The notes under the pieces were generated by a model that saw nothing but the letters and a program-made list of their open reading frames with translations, had not been told where the DNA came from and made no database searches. The translations under genes were made by a program, and so were the position numbers. Below are positions 34,352 to 41,999 of a DNA stretch of 64,000 nt, in pieces; position 1 is the stretch's first letter, and every line of letters starts with the position of its first letter. The DNA lies in assembly GCF_027923555.1 (NCBI RefSeq), contig NZ_AP025523.1:1864484-1928483 (forward strand). The letters run 5' to 3'. This DNA is from Vulcanimicrobium alpinum (GTDB lineage Bacteria > Vulcanimicrobiota > Vulcanimicrobiia > Vulcanimicrobiales > Vulcanimicrobiaceae).

Positions 34352-35568
34352 GGATCGCGCTCGCGGTGCACAAACGAGCCGCGATACGTGCAGCGATCTT
34401 CAGCCTCGTCGTGAGCGCTCTCGGGGCGACGGCGTCAAACGCCGCGATGCAGATGACGCCGGCGAACGCGAACGAATCGGCGCTCGCCGCGCGCGCGGAC
34501 GGGACGTTCGCCGCTGTCCCCGAGGTGCACGGACGCACGAAGACGTTCCGGCTCGTCGCCCGGGAAGCGCAATGGACGCTGCGCTCGGGCGTCACCGCCG
34601 CGGCGCGAACCTACAACGGCGTCGTCCCCGGTCCGACGCTCGTCGTGAATCAAGGCGATCGCGTCGTCATCGACTTCACCAACGAGCTCGACGTCCCCGA
34701 CACGATCCATCTGCACGGCATCCACGGCGCACCGCCGGAGATGGACGGCGTCGCCGGGATCTCGCAGCCGCTTGTGGCGCCGCACGGCACCTTTCGCTAC
34801 GAGTTTACCGCGAACGAAGACGGAACGTTTCTCTATCACAGTCACAGCAACGAGGCGGTGCTCGATTCCGGACTCTACGGCGGGATCATCGTCGAACCGG
34901 CGCACCCGCGCGCAGTCGAGCGCGGGCTCAGCGGTGATTACCTCGAAATCCTCTCAGCCTGGCAGCTCGGGGGCGGTCCGGAAGATCATTTCACGATCAA
35001 CGGCAAGGAGTATCCGGAGACCCGGCAGATCGAGGTCCGCCGCGGCGACCGCGTTCGCATCCGGTGGATCAACATCTCGTCCGAGAACGAACACACGATG
35101 CATTCACACGGACATGATCAGCGTGTGATCGCCCGCGATGCGCGTCCGGTCCCCGATGGTGACGTCGAAGATACCGTGATGATCGGCCCCGGCCAGCGCG
35201 TAGACGTGGTCGTCACGGCCGACGCAATCCCCGGGACGTGGATCGTGCACTGTCATTTTCTCGACCACACGCAGGATCAACAGGGGATGCCCTCCGGTCT
35301 GATCACCGCCCTCCACTATCGCGGGACGCCCAACGTGTTCGCCGCGATGGATGAATCGATGCGGATCGACATGCCGGCGATGATGCAGCCTTCGATGCAC
35401 GGTGCGCCGCAGGCGGCGCCGTTCCGGCCGTCGCGCCGCGTGCTCCTTGCGCTGATCGTCGCGCTCGCGGCGGCGATCTGCGTCGGAGTGCTCGCAGTCC
35501 GGCGGCTGCGCGCCTCGCGCCGACGCATCCTCGCCGCCGAGCGCGGCCGGAGACTCCGCAGACCATGA
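34348..35568 (+). CDS. Membrane-anchored two-domain multicopper oxidase
   Basis: A 406-residue protein with a signal peptide (1-33) and a C-terminal transmembrane helix (about 364-384) followed by an Arg-rich tail. Copper motifs are in order: HLHG (121-124), HSHS (164-167), HSHGH (252-256) and HCHFLDH (301-307). These supply ligands for a type 1 site and a trinuclear cluster. Met314 is 7 residues after His307, where 5 is usual, so the axial ligand is uncertain. It oxidises a phenol, metal ion or other reductant with O2 (family knowledge). It is coupled by ATGA to both neighbours, so it belongs to the propeller operon. Confidence 0.9.
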   Translation: MRIALAVHKRAAIRAAIFSLVVSALGATASNAAMQMTPANANESALAARADGTFAAVPEVHGRTKTFRLVAREAQWTLRSGVTAAARTYNGVVPGPTLVVNQGDRVVIDFTNELDVPDTIHLHGIHGAPPEMDGVAGISQPLVAPHGTFRYEFTANEDGTFLYHSHSNEAVLDSGLYGGIIVEPAHPRAVERGLSGDYLEILSAWQLGGGPEDHFTINGKEYPETRQIEVRRGDRVRIRWINISSENEHTMHSHGHDQRVIARDARPVPDGDVEDTVMIGPGQRVDVVVTADAIPGTWIVHCHFLDHTQDQQGMPSGLITALHYRGTPNVFAAMDESMRIDMPAMMQPSMHGAPQAAPFRPSRRVLLALIVALAAAICVGVLAVRRLRASRRRILAAERGRRLRRP

Positions 35569-37286
35569 ACGCTCGTATCGCCGTCGCGCTCATCCTGACC
35601 GTCGTCGCGACGGCCGCCGCGATGTGGGCGCGACCCGATCGCGCTCGAGCCTCCGCCGCGGCGACCGATTATCTGACCTTCCACTACGACAACGCGCGGC
35701 TGGGCTGGAACCCGCGCGAGTCCGTGCTCACGACGAGCAACGTGAACTCGCGCACGTTCGGCCTGAAGTTCCGAATCCCGGTCGAGGGACAGGTGTACGC
35801 GCAGCCGCTGTACGTGCACGGCGTCGCAATCCCCAACCGCGGAACGCACAACGTACTGATCGTGGCGACGCAGCGCGACGTCGTCTACGCGTTCGACGCC
35901 GACACGGGAGAACGGCTGTGGATGCAGCGCGTCGCCGGCTGCTGCCGCGCGGAGCCCGTCGACGTGTCGTACATCGGCGACTGCCACGTCTCGCCGAAGA
36001 TCGGCATCTCGTCGACGCCGGCGATCGACCGCGCCTCCAATACGGTGTTCGTGGTCGCCAAGGCGATGCGCAGCGAGGAGGGACGGATGACGTTCCACCA
36101 TTCCCTGCACGCCCTCGCGCTCGATACCGGACAGGAACGACGAGAACCGGCCGAGATCACCGGGACGACGACGCTCACGAACCGCGGCGTGTTCACGCTC
36201 GGCCCGACCTGGAAGCACAGCCTGCGCCGCCTGCTCGGCAATACGCTGCGATTCGACCCGCTGGTGCAGTACAGCCGCACGGGAGTGCTGCTGAGCAACG
36301 GCATCCTCTACTTCGGCTACGGTTCGCACTGTCACGATCCGCAAGCGCACGGCTGGGTCTTCGCCTATCGCGCAAGCGATCTGAAGCAAGTCGGCAGCTT
36401 CGTCACGCTTCGTGATTGGCAAGCCGTCAACGGCGGCGGCGTGTGGCAGGGCGGCTTCGGGATCAGCGCCGACGACGGCGGCAACCTCTACCTCACCACG
36501 TCCAACGGTCCGTTCAACGCGAACGACGGCGGCCTGAACTACGGCGACAGCGCGCTCAAGATGTCGCCGGATCTGCGCGTGCTCGACTCGTTCACGCCGT
36601 ACACGCAGGCCGAACTCGAAGCGAACGCAGCCGATTTCGGCGGGAGCGGGATGCTGCTGCTGCCCGCGCAGCGCGGGGCTTTTCCGCACCTCGCGCTCGC
36701 GGCGAGCAAGGTGCGCGCCATCTTTCTGCTCGACCGCGATCACCTCGGAGGGTACACGCCGGGCGGTCCGGACAAGATCCTGCAAGTCATCGGCGACGAG
36801 CATGACAACACCGTGTGGTGCATCGGCACGTGCGGAGGACCTGCGTACTACGACGGCCCGACGGGGCAGTTGATCTTCAACGCCTGGGCGCAGGACGCGC
36901 TGCGCGCATATCGTCTGGTGACCGGCAGCGGACGTCCGCGGCTCGTCCCCGCCGGCCAGTCGCGCAACACGTTCCCCGGCTCCGGCGGTGCGATTCCGAC
37001 CGTCTCCTCGAACGGCAAGACACCGGGGACCGGGATCGTGTGGGTGACGACGCGGCCGAACATCAACGAGGTCACGACCCGGCCCGTCCAACTGCTCGCC
37101 TACGATGCGACCGACCTCTCACGCATCCTCGTGACGGAGCCGATCGGCTTGTGGCCCAACAGTCACGGTCACCCGTTCCTCTCGCCGACGGTCGTCAACG
37201 GCAACGTCTACGTCGGCGGCTACGACAGCGTCTTCGTGTTCGGCCTGCGGGCCGGCGCGAGCGTCGCTCGGACTGCGCGGCGCTGA
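35565..37286 (+). CDS. Exported PQQ-like beta-propeller protein
   Basis: A 573-residue protein with a signal peptide or anchor (1-30) and a single propeller domain. It aligns end to end with the C-terminal half of the GT-C fusion: 'YDNARLGWNPRESVLTTSNV', 'VVYAFDADTGERLWMQRVAG', 'FGYGSHCHDPQAHGWVFAYR', 'TSNGPFNANDGGLNYGDSAL', 'CIGTCGGPAYYDGPTGQLIF' and 'FPGSGGAIPTVSSNGKTPGT'. Shared Cys pairs (GCC, GSHC, CIGTC) suggest periplasmic disulfides or metal sites. No quinone-dehydrogenase signature is seen, so I do not call it a PQQ enzyme. It is last of four overlapping genes. Confidence 0.85.
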   Translation: MNARIAVALILTVVATAAAMWARPDRARASAAATDYLTFHYDNARLGWNPRESVLTTSNVNSRTFGLKFRIPVEGQVYAQPLYVHGVAIPNRGTHNVLIVATQRDVVYAFDADTGERLWMQRVAGCCRAEPVDVSYIGDCHVSPKIGISSTPAIDRASNTVFVVAKAMRSEEGRMTFHHSLHALALDTGQERREPAEITGTTTLTNRGVFTLGPTWKHSLRRLLGNTLRFDPLVQYSRTGVLLSNGILYFGYGSHCHDPQAHGWVFAYRASDLKQVGSFVTLRDWQAVNGGGVWQGGFGISADDGGNLYLTTSNGPFNANDGGLNYGDSALKMSPDLRVLDSFTPYTQAELEANAADFGGSGMLLLPAQRGAFPHLALAASKVRAIFLLDRDHLGGYTPGGPDKILQVIGDEHDNTVWCIGTCGGPAYYDGPTGQLIFNAWAQDALRAYRLVTGSGRPRLVPAGQSRNTFPGSGGAIPTVSSNGKTPGTGIVWVTTRPNINEVTTRPVQLLAYDATDLSRILVTEPIGLWPNSHGHPFLSPTVVNGNVYVGGYDSVFVFGLRAGASVARTARR

Positions 37287-37381
37287 ACTTTACGCAAATC
37301 GGACGTTCGCGCGGCCGGCCGAACGAATCTTTGACGCCAGGACACTAGCAACGGCGAGCGCGGCCCGTCATACTTTGACTG

Positions 37382-37528
37382 ATGGAGCAGCAATATCGCG
37401 GGGGCTTTTGGATCTTTCTCATCGCCCTCGTCGTGATGGTCGCCGTTGTCGTGTTCCGCGTCGACTTGGTGTTGGAAGCCGCGGCGCAGCTGCGGCACTT
37501 CAGCGGCGCAATCACCCAGCCGCGCTGA
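37382..37528 (+). CDS. 48-residue single-pass membrane protein
   Basis: A short gene with a start ATG and a clear membrane helix: 'GGFWIFLIALVVMVAVVVF' (residues 7-25), a charged N-terminus (MEQQYR) and an amphipathic C-terminal helix ('VLEAAAQLRHF'). Third positions are mostly G or C. It lies 95 bases after the last propeller gene, on the same strand, and may be a small accessory of that operon. Function unknown. Confidence 0.55.
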   Translation: MEQQYRGGFWIFLIALVVMVAVVVFRVDLVLEAAAQLRHFSGAITQPR

Positions 37529-37621
37529 CCCTCGCGCGATCCCGTTGAGGGCCGCGGCCGTAAGCTCGGATCGTCACGAGCCGGCGAGCAAGGATAGCGA
37601 TACGCACCTTGCTCTCCTCGC

Positions 37622-38146
37622 TCAGGGCGCCGGCGACGAGCCGTCGATCATCGGCCGCATCTCGCCGAGGAATTTGTCCGTGTTGTGAATGCTGCGCAGG
37701 ACCACGACGATCGCGTCGGAGGGGAATCCGGACTCCAGCGTGATCGTGTATCCGCAGAACACGTCGGCGGTATCGTCGGCTCCCCAAAAGAGAAAATTGT
37801 CGTCGCTGTACCGGAGCAGCATCCGCATCAGCCCGGGACCGTTACGCGCGCGATCGAGGTTGACGTAGCCGCCGTTGTAGTGCGGATAAATGCGGAAGCC
37901 GAGCGTGTCGGATTTGGTCACGCTGATCACGATCTCGAGTGACTCCGCGTTCTTTAGCCCGGCGGTCATCGACCCGACGAAGTTATACGGGTTCTTGGTA
38001 CTCTGGCGAAAGGTCACGTTGACGTCGCTGCGGGCGCCGGCGGACGCCAGCGTCGTCCGCAACTGCTCGCGCGTGTCATCGCGGTCGGCACGCGCAACCA
38101 TCGTGAGCGACAAAAACGCGAACAGGAGCGCAACGGCCGTCCTCAT
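37622..38146 (-). CDS. Exported YbjN-like protein of unknown function
   Basis: A 174-residue protein with a signal peptide (1-20, ending 'VARA'). The mature part ('SLEIVISVTKSDTLGFRIYP', 'YVNLDRARNGPGLMRMLLRY', 'SDDNFLFWGADDTADVFCGY', 'SIHNTDKFLGEMRPMI') resembles the YbjN / type III chaperone-like alpha/beta fold, used in bacteria as a helper domain. The similarity is by pattern only. It is convergent with the small membrane protein gene. Confidence 0.6.
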   Translation of the reverse strand: MRTAVALLFAFLSLTMVARADRDDTREQLRTTLASAGARSDVNVTFRQSTKNPYNFVGSMTAGLKNAESLEIVISVTKSDTLGFRIYPHYNGGYVNLDRARNGPGLMRMLLRYSDDNFLFWGADDTADVFCGYTITLESGFPSDAIVVVLRSIHNTDKFLGEMRPMIDGSSPAP

Positions 38147-38189
38147 GCCTGCCTCCCTTACTCGGCAGGCTGCAGGAACTCCGCTTCGA

Positions 38190-38219
38190 GCGGGGCGGAT
38201 CCGAACAGGACCGCCCCGC
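38190..38219. repeat. Inverted repeat upstream of tRNA-Ala(GGC)
   Basis: Perfect 9-bp arms, GCGGGGCGG (38190-38198) and CCGCCCCGC (38211-38219), with a 12-base loop. It lies between two divergent transcripts, 29 bases before the tRNA, so it may be an operator or stem rather than a terminator. No T-run follows on either strand. Confidence 0.45.
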
Positions 38220-38248
38220 CCTAGCCCGGAATGGACGTCGGCCGCCCG

Positions 38249-38321
38249 GGGGGATTAGCTCAGTTGGTAGAGCACCTGCATGGCATGCAGGGGGTCAGGA
38301 GTTCGAGTCTCCTATCCTCCA
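38249..38321 (+). tRNA. tRNA-Ala (GGC anticodon)
   Basis: A complete cloverleaf: acceptor GGGGGAT/ATCCTCC, D-arm AGCTCAGTTGGTAGAGC, anticodon stem CCTGC/GCAGG around ATGGCAT (anticodon GGC), T-arm AGGAGTTCGAGTCTCCT. CCA is not encoded. This second alanine isoacceptor reads the GC-ending codons common in this genome. Confidence 0.97.
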
Positions 38322-38343
38322 CAACGACGTCTGAAGCGCGCGA

Positions 38344-39114
38344 TCACTTCGCCGACTCGTTGATGTAGTAGTCGTGCTGGTTGTTGATCGACGTATTGCC
38401 GTTGGAGATGACGTCTTCTTTTGAGGTGCCGGTGCCCAGCAGCAAATACCCCGTCGCAAAATATTTCGGTCCGGTGTAATAGTTGTCGCTGACGTGGTTG
38501 TTGCTGAACGCCGTGATCGCGGCACCGATGACCTCGATGCCGTTCTGGGCGATATACGCGACCGGCCCGGCGCCGATGACGGTATTGCCGGTCATGGCAA
38601 CGCTGCCGCCGTTGACGACGGCCGTGCCGTTCTTCTGATACGCCCTCAGCGTGTTTCCGGTGAGCATGGCGTTGCCGCCCGTCTGATAGTACGCGATGCC
38701 GGTCTGCACGCCGTTCGGCGAGTACACGCCGGAGGAGTGATTCCCCGTGTTCTGAACGGCTGAGTTCGCCACCGTGAGGTTCGCGGCCGAATCGTTGAAG
38801 ATCCCGTAGTCGTCGGCGTCGGTCACCGTTGCAGAGGTCACGGTGACTCCCGGCGCCTTACTCCCAACGTACACATCGATGTTGCAACCGTGTGCGTCGA
38901 CAGATCCGGTTACCGTCGCACCGGCGGTTGCCACGAGCGCCGCCGTCTGCGTCCCTTTCGTGCTCGTCACGACCGAGGTACACACGATCGACTGCGGGGA
39001 GCGCAAACCGCTCGCGGCCTGCGATGCGTTCGTCGCCCGCGGCGCGACGTTCGCACCGCCGGAACATGCGCTCGACCCAGCTACGAGCACGAGCGAAAAG
39101 ACCGAACGCTTCAT
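38344..39114 (-). CDS. Parallel beta-helix repeat lipoprotein
   Basis: A 256-residue protein. The ATG at 39114 has GGAGGGTC upstream and precedes a signal peptide with a possible lipobox (SSAC). The mature part has repeated short strands with Asn/Gly turns ('LTVANSAVQNTGNHSSGVYS', 'NAMLTGNTLRAYQKNGTAVV', 'VAMTGNTVIGAGPVAYIAQN', 'ITAFSNNHVSDNYYTGPKYF'), the pattern of right-handed parallel beta-helix (NosD/pectate-lyase-like) proteins. No catalytic carboxylate cluster is evident, so a binding or structural surface role is more likely than a lyase. Confidence 0.75.
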   Translation of the reverse strand: MKRSVFSLVLVAGSSACSGGANVAPRATNASQAASGLRSPQSIVCTSVVTSTKGTQTAALVATAGATVTGSVDAHGCNIDVYVGSKAPGVTVTSATVTDADDYGIFNDSAANLTVANSAVQNTGNHSSGVYSPNGVQTGIAYYQTGGNAMLTGNTLRAYQKNGTAVVNGGSVAMTGNTVIGAGPVAYIAQNGIEVIGAAITAFSNNHVSDNYYTGPKYFATGYLLLGTGTSKEDVISNGNTSINNQHDYYINESAK

Positions 39115-39208
39115 GACCGACCCTCCATCATCCAAGTCACGCGTGCGATCGCGTTGATTTTTCGAGAGGCTATCACGGAACCGCCGAAACGAGGAAGGGC
39201 CGAAAGGC

Positions 39209-41563
39209 TCAGGAGGTTTGGGCCACCGCGTAGCCGTTCTTTCCGGCATTTTTCGCCCGGTACAGCGCGGCGTCGGCACGAGCGAACAAAGTGCCGGCAT
39301 CGACGCCGTCTTCGAGCAGCGCGACGCCGATCGAGGTGCCGATGCGCACCTCCGTTCCGTCGATCGCGAACGGTCGCGTCATCGCCGCGATGACGTGGCT
39401 CGCAAGCGTCTCCGCATCGTCGCGCGAGCGCGCGTGCGGCTGCAGGATGACGAACTCGTCGCCGCCGACGCGCGCGATAGTGTCGCTGGCGCGCAGCGTC
39501 TCCGTGAGCCGCTGTGCGACCAGCCGCAGCAGCGCGTCGCCGGCGAGGTGGCCGAGTCCGTCGTTGACCGCCTTGAACCCGTCGAGGTCGAGGTAATGCA
39601 GCGCGACACCTTGGCCGTACCGGCGCGCCGCGCTGATTGCCTGCCGCAGCCGTTCGCCGAGCAGCACGCGATTCGGCAGATCCGTCAATTGATCGTGCCT
39701 CGCGAGATGGTCGAGGCGCTCTTGCTGCAAACCGCGCTCGACCGCCGACCCCGCCAACGCCGACATGAGCCGGACGAAATCGCGATCCTCGCTCGTCCAC
39801 GACTCCGCGTGCGGGTCGACGTCGAAGAGCACCAGCGTCCCGTAGTCGCGGCCGCCGACGGTCACGCCGGTCGCGATCGCGCTTCGCCACGGATAGGTCA
39901 CGTTGAGCGGATCCCCGGCCCACGTCCCCGTCCGCAGATCCTCGACGGCGACGACTTCTGAGGACGCGAACGCGAAACGGCTCAGCGTCTCCTCCAGCGG
40001 CGCGCTGAAGCCGACCGGCAGCGAGCCCGGAGGGTTGTATGCATACCGTACCGTCATCATGCCCTCGCGCACCTCGCAGACGAAACCGCACAGTAGGCCG
40101 AGCGACTCGCAGCCCAGCCGCAGCGCGTCCACGATCTGCTCGGCCGCCGATTTTCCCGCCGAAGACGCAACCAGGTACAGGTCGCGCGTGCGCTGCGCGA
40201 GCAAATCGCCGCGAGCTCGGAGCTGCTCGCGCTCGGTGACGTCGCGGACGATCGCGTACGCGCCTTCGACGCGTCCCGCGGCGATGATCGGAACGGCGCG
40301 CACATCGACCTGCAGCACCACGCCGGAATTGCAGCGTATCCGCGAGCGGAACGCCGCCGCTTCGCCGGCGGCGACGCGGTCCATCTGTTCATGTACGGCC
40401 GCCAGCGTTTCCGGGAGCATGACGACATCGAGCGGCTTTCCTATGACCGTTTCCGCCGGAAAGCCGGTAACGCGTTCGAACGCGACGTTGACCGCGACGC
40501 AGCGCCGCTGCTCGTCGAGCACGATCACCGGATCCGCCTGCTGTTCGAAGAGCGAGCGAAACCGCTCGCTGCTGTGGACGAGCGCCGCCTCGGCGGCGCG
40601 TAGCGCCGTCAGATCCTTCGCCGTCCCGAAGACTCCTTCGACGGTGCCGTCGACGACGATCGGCGAAAGCGACGCCAGCACATCGATACGCCGCCCGTCC
40701 GCGCCGACGAACACCGTCTCGAATTCCACCGCGCGGCCGGCGAGCGCGATGGCGAGATTTCCCGCGACTTCGTCGTGGCAATCCGGGGCGACGTGCACGG
40801 TGTAGGATGCGCCCGCGAGCTTGCCGCGGCGATAACCGAACAGTTCGGCTGCAGCGCGGTTCCCCTCGACGAGATTCCCCTGCGTGTCGTACACCGCCGC
40901 CGGGTCGGCGGCGAATTCGAAGAGCGAACGAAACCGCGAACGGCTCGCGGCGAGCGCCCGTTGCCCGTGCTCGTATCCGCGCAGCACCGGGTTCAAGAAC
41001 GCGAGCCAATAGAGCGCACCCAGGGCGACGCACACGAGGGCCCCGGCGAGCGCGGCGGTCTGCAGCGCGACGATCGCGGCCGAGGCCCGGGCGGCGCGGG
41101 CGTTCGTGACGGCTTCGAAGCGCGCGAGCAGCGGGTCGCGCAACGCCTGCACCTCGGCGTAGGCGCCGCCGTCGTGAGGATCGCGCAGCACGCGTTCCGC
41201 CGCCGCTTGATACCGGACGCCCTCACGCGCAGTCGGCGTGAGGCCGTCGCTGCCGCGTTCGCCGACGAGCGTCTCGGCGTCGGCGAGCAGGTGCGTCCGC
41301 GTCGCTTCGAACTCAGCGATGGTCGCGCGCAGGAGCGCGCGATCGTTCTCCGTCGCCGTCCCCGCGTGCAGCTTCTCGACGAACAGCGCGATGCGCTGGG
41401 AGCGCGACCGCTGACGGCCGCTGTCGTTGACGGCGTCCGAGACGTGACGGCTCCGGCCCGCGAGCAGACCCACCAGCGCGATCTCCAGCGCGACGATCGC
41501 GATCAGCACGATGCTTGCGAGCAGCGCGCGTCGTCGCAGCACGGCCGTCCGCACGACGTTCAT
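39209..41563 (-). CDS. Membrane sensor diguanylate cyclase (PilJ-type sensor, PAS-PAS-GAF-GGDEF)
   Basis: A 784-residue signalling protein. Two transmembrane helices (about 12-34 and 165-190) bracket a periplasmic helical domain of PilJ/NarX type ('RQRSRSQRIALFVEKLHAG'). Then come two PAS domains (starting about 210 and 335), a GAF domain (about 470-610) and a GGDEF domain. The active-site motif is intact in 'IARVGGDEFVIL', and an inhibitory RxxD (RASD) lies at the right spacing before it. It should make cyclic-di-GMP. It is transcribed away from rnpB; the ATG at 41563 is 41 bases from the rnpB 5' end. Confidence 0.93.
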   Translation of the reverse strand: MNVVRTAVLRRRALLASIVLIAIVALEIALVGLLAGRSRHVSDAVNDSGRQRSRSQRIALFVEKLHAGTATENDRALLRATIAEFEATRTHLLADAETLVGERGSDGLTPTAREGVRYQAAAERVLRDPHDGGAYAEVQALRDPLLARFEAVTNARAARASAAIVALQTAALAGALVCVALGALYWLAFLNPVLRGYEHGQRALAASRSRFRSLFEFAADPAAVYDTQGNLVEGNRAAAELFGYRRGKLAGASYTVHVAPDCHDEVAGNLAIALAGRAVEFETVFVGADGRRIDVLASLSPIVVDGTVEGVFGTAKDLTALRAAEAALVHSSERFRSLFEQQADPVIVLDEQRRCVAVNVAFERVTGFPAETVIGKPLDVVMLPETLAAVHEQMDRVAAGEAAAFRSRIRCNSGVVLQVDVRAVPIIAAGRVEGAYAIVRDVTEREQLRARGDLLAQRTRDLYLVASSAGKSAAEQIVDALRLGCESLGLLCGFVCEVREGMMTVRYAYNPPGSLPVGFSAPLEETLSRFAFASSEVVAVEDLRTGTWAGDPLNVTYPWRSAIATGVTVGGRDYGTLVLFDVDPHAESWTSEDRDFVRLMSALAGSAVERGLQQERLDHLARHDQLTDLPNRVLLGERLRQAISAARRYGQGVALHYLDLDGFKAVNDGLGHLAGDALLRLVAQRLTETLRASDTIARVGGDEFVILQPHARSRDDAETLASHVIAAMTRPFAIDGTEVRIGTSIGVALLEDGVDAGTLFARADAALYRAKNAGKNGYAVAQTS

Positions 41564-41604
41564 GTCGGGAGTATCGACCGTCGCGTGCGGCGAATCATTC
41601 CCGC

Positions 41605-41975
41605 GCGGAGGGCGCTGGGCCGTCGCGGCACGGAACGTGTCGAGGAACGTCCGGGCTCCATCGGGCAGGGTGCAGGATAACGTCCTGTCGGGGCAACTCG
41701 AAGGAAAGTGCCACAGAAACATACCGCCGTGCCGAGTTCGTCTCGGAACGGCAAGGGTGAAATCGTGCGGTAAGAGCGCACGGCGTTCCGCGGTGACGCG
41801 GGCGCGGGTAAACCCCACCTGGAGCAAGACCGCTCGATCGCGTGCGTTCGCGCACGCTCGCCGGCCCGGCGAAACGAGCAACGTCGCACCGAGGCCCGCT
41901 GTGAAGCGTGCCCCAGAGAGATGACGGCCACGATCCCTCGGGATCGACAGAATCCGGCGTACAGGCGTCCTCCGC
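41605..41975 (+). ncRNA. rnpB: RNase P RNA, bacterial type A
   Basis: The universal RNase P core is clear. The 5' P4 strand and J region reads GAGGAACGTCCGGGCTCC (41642-41659), followed by GGGCAGGGTGC, GAAGGAAAGTGCCACAGAAA, GGCAAGGGTGAAATCGTGCGG with TAAGAG, GGGTAAACCCCACCTGGAGC with AAGACC, and the 3' P4 strand GACAGAATCCGGCGTACAGGC. P1 pairs GCGGAGG (41605-41611) with CCTCCGC (41969-41975), which sets the ends at about 371 bases. It is the catalytic RNA that trims tRNA 5' leaders. Reading frames across this stretch are not genes. Confidence 0.95.
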
Positions 41976-41999
41976 AAACCAACCGAACGATCCCGGCGC

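Noticed and set aside
35316-37091. A 591-codon minus frame over the second propeller gene
   Set aside because: Antisense shadow; the plus-strand propeller aligns with its paralogue along its whole length.
35565-37286. Call as a PQQ-dependent alcohol or glucose dehydrogenase
   Set aside because: The propeller resemblance is clear, but no conserved quinone and metal-binding signature of the dehydrogenases was found.
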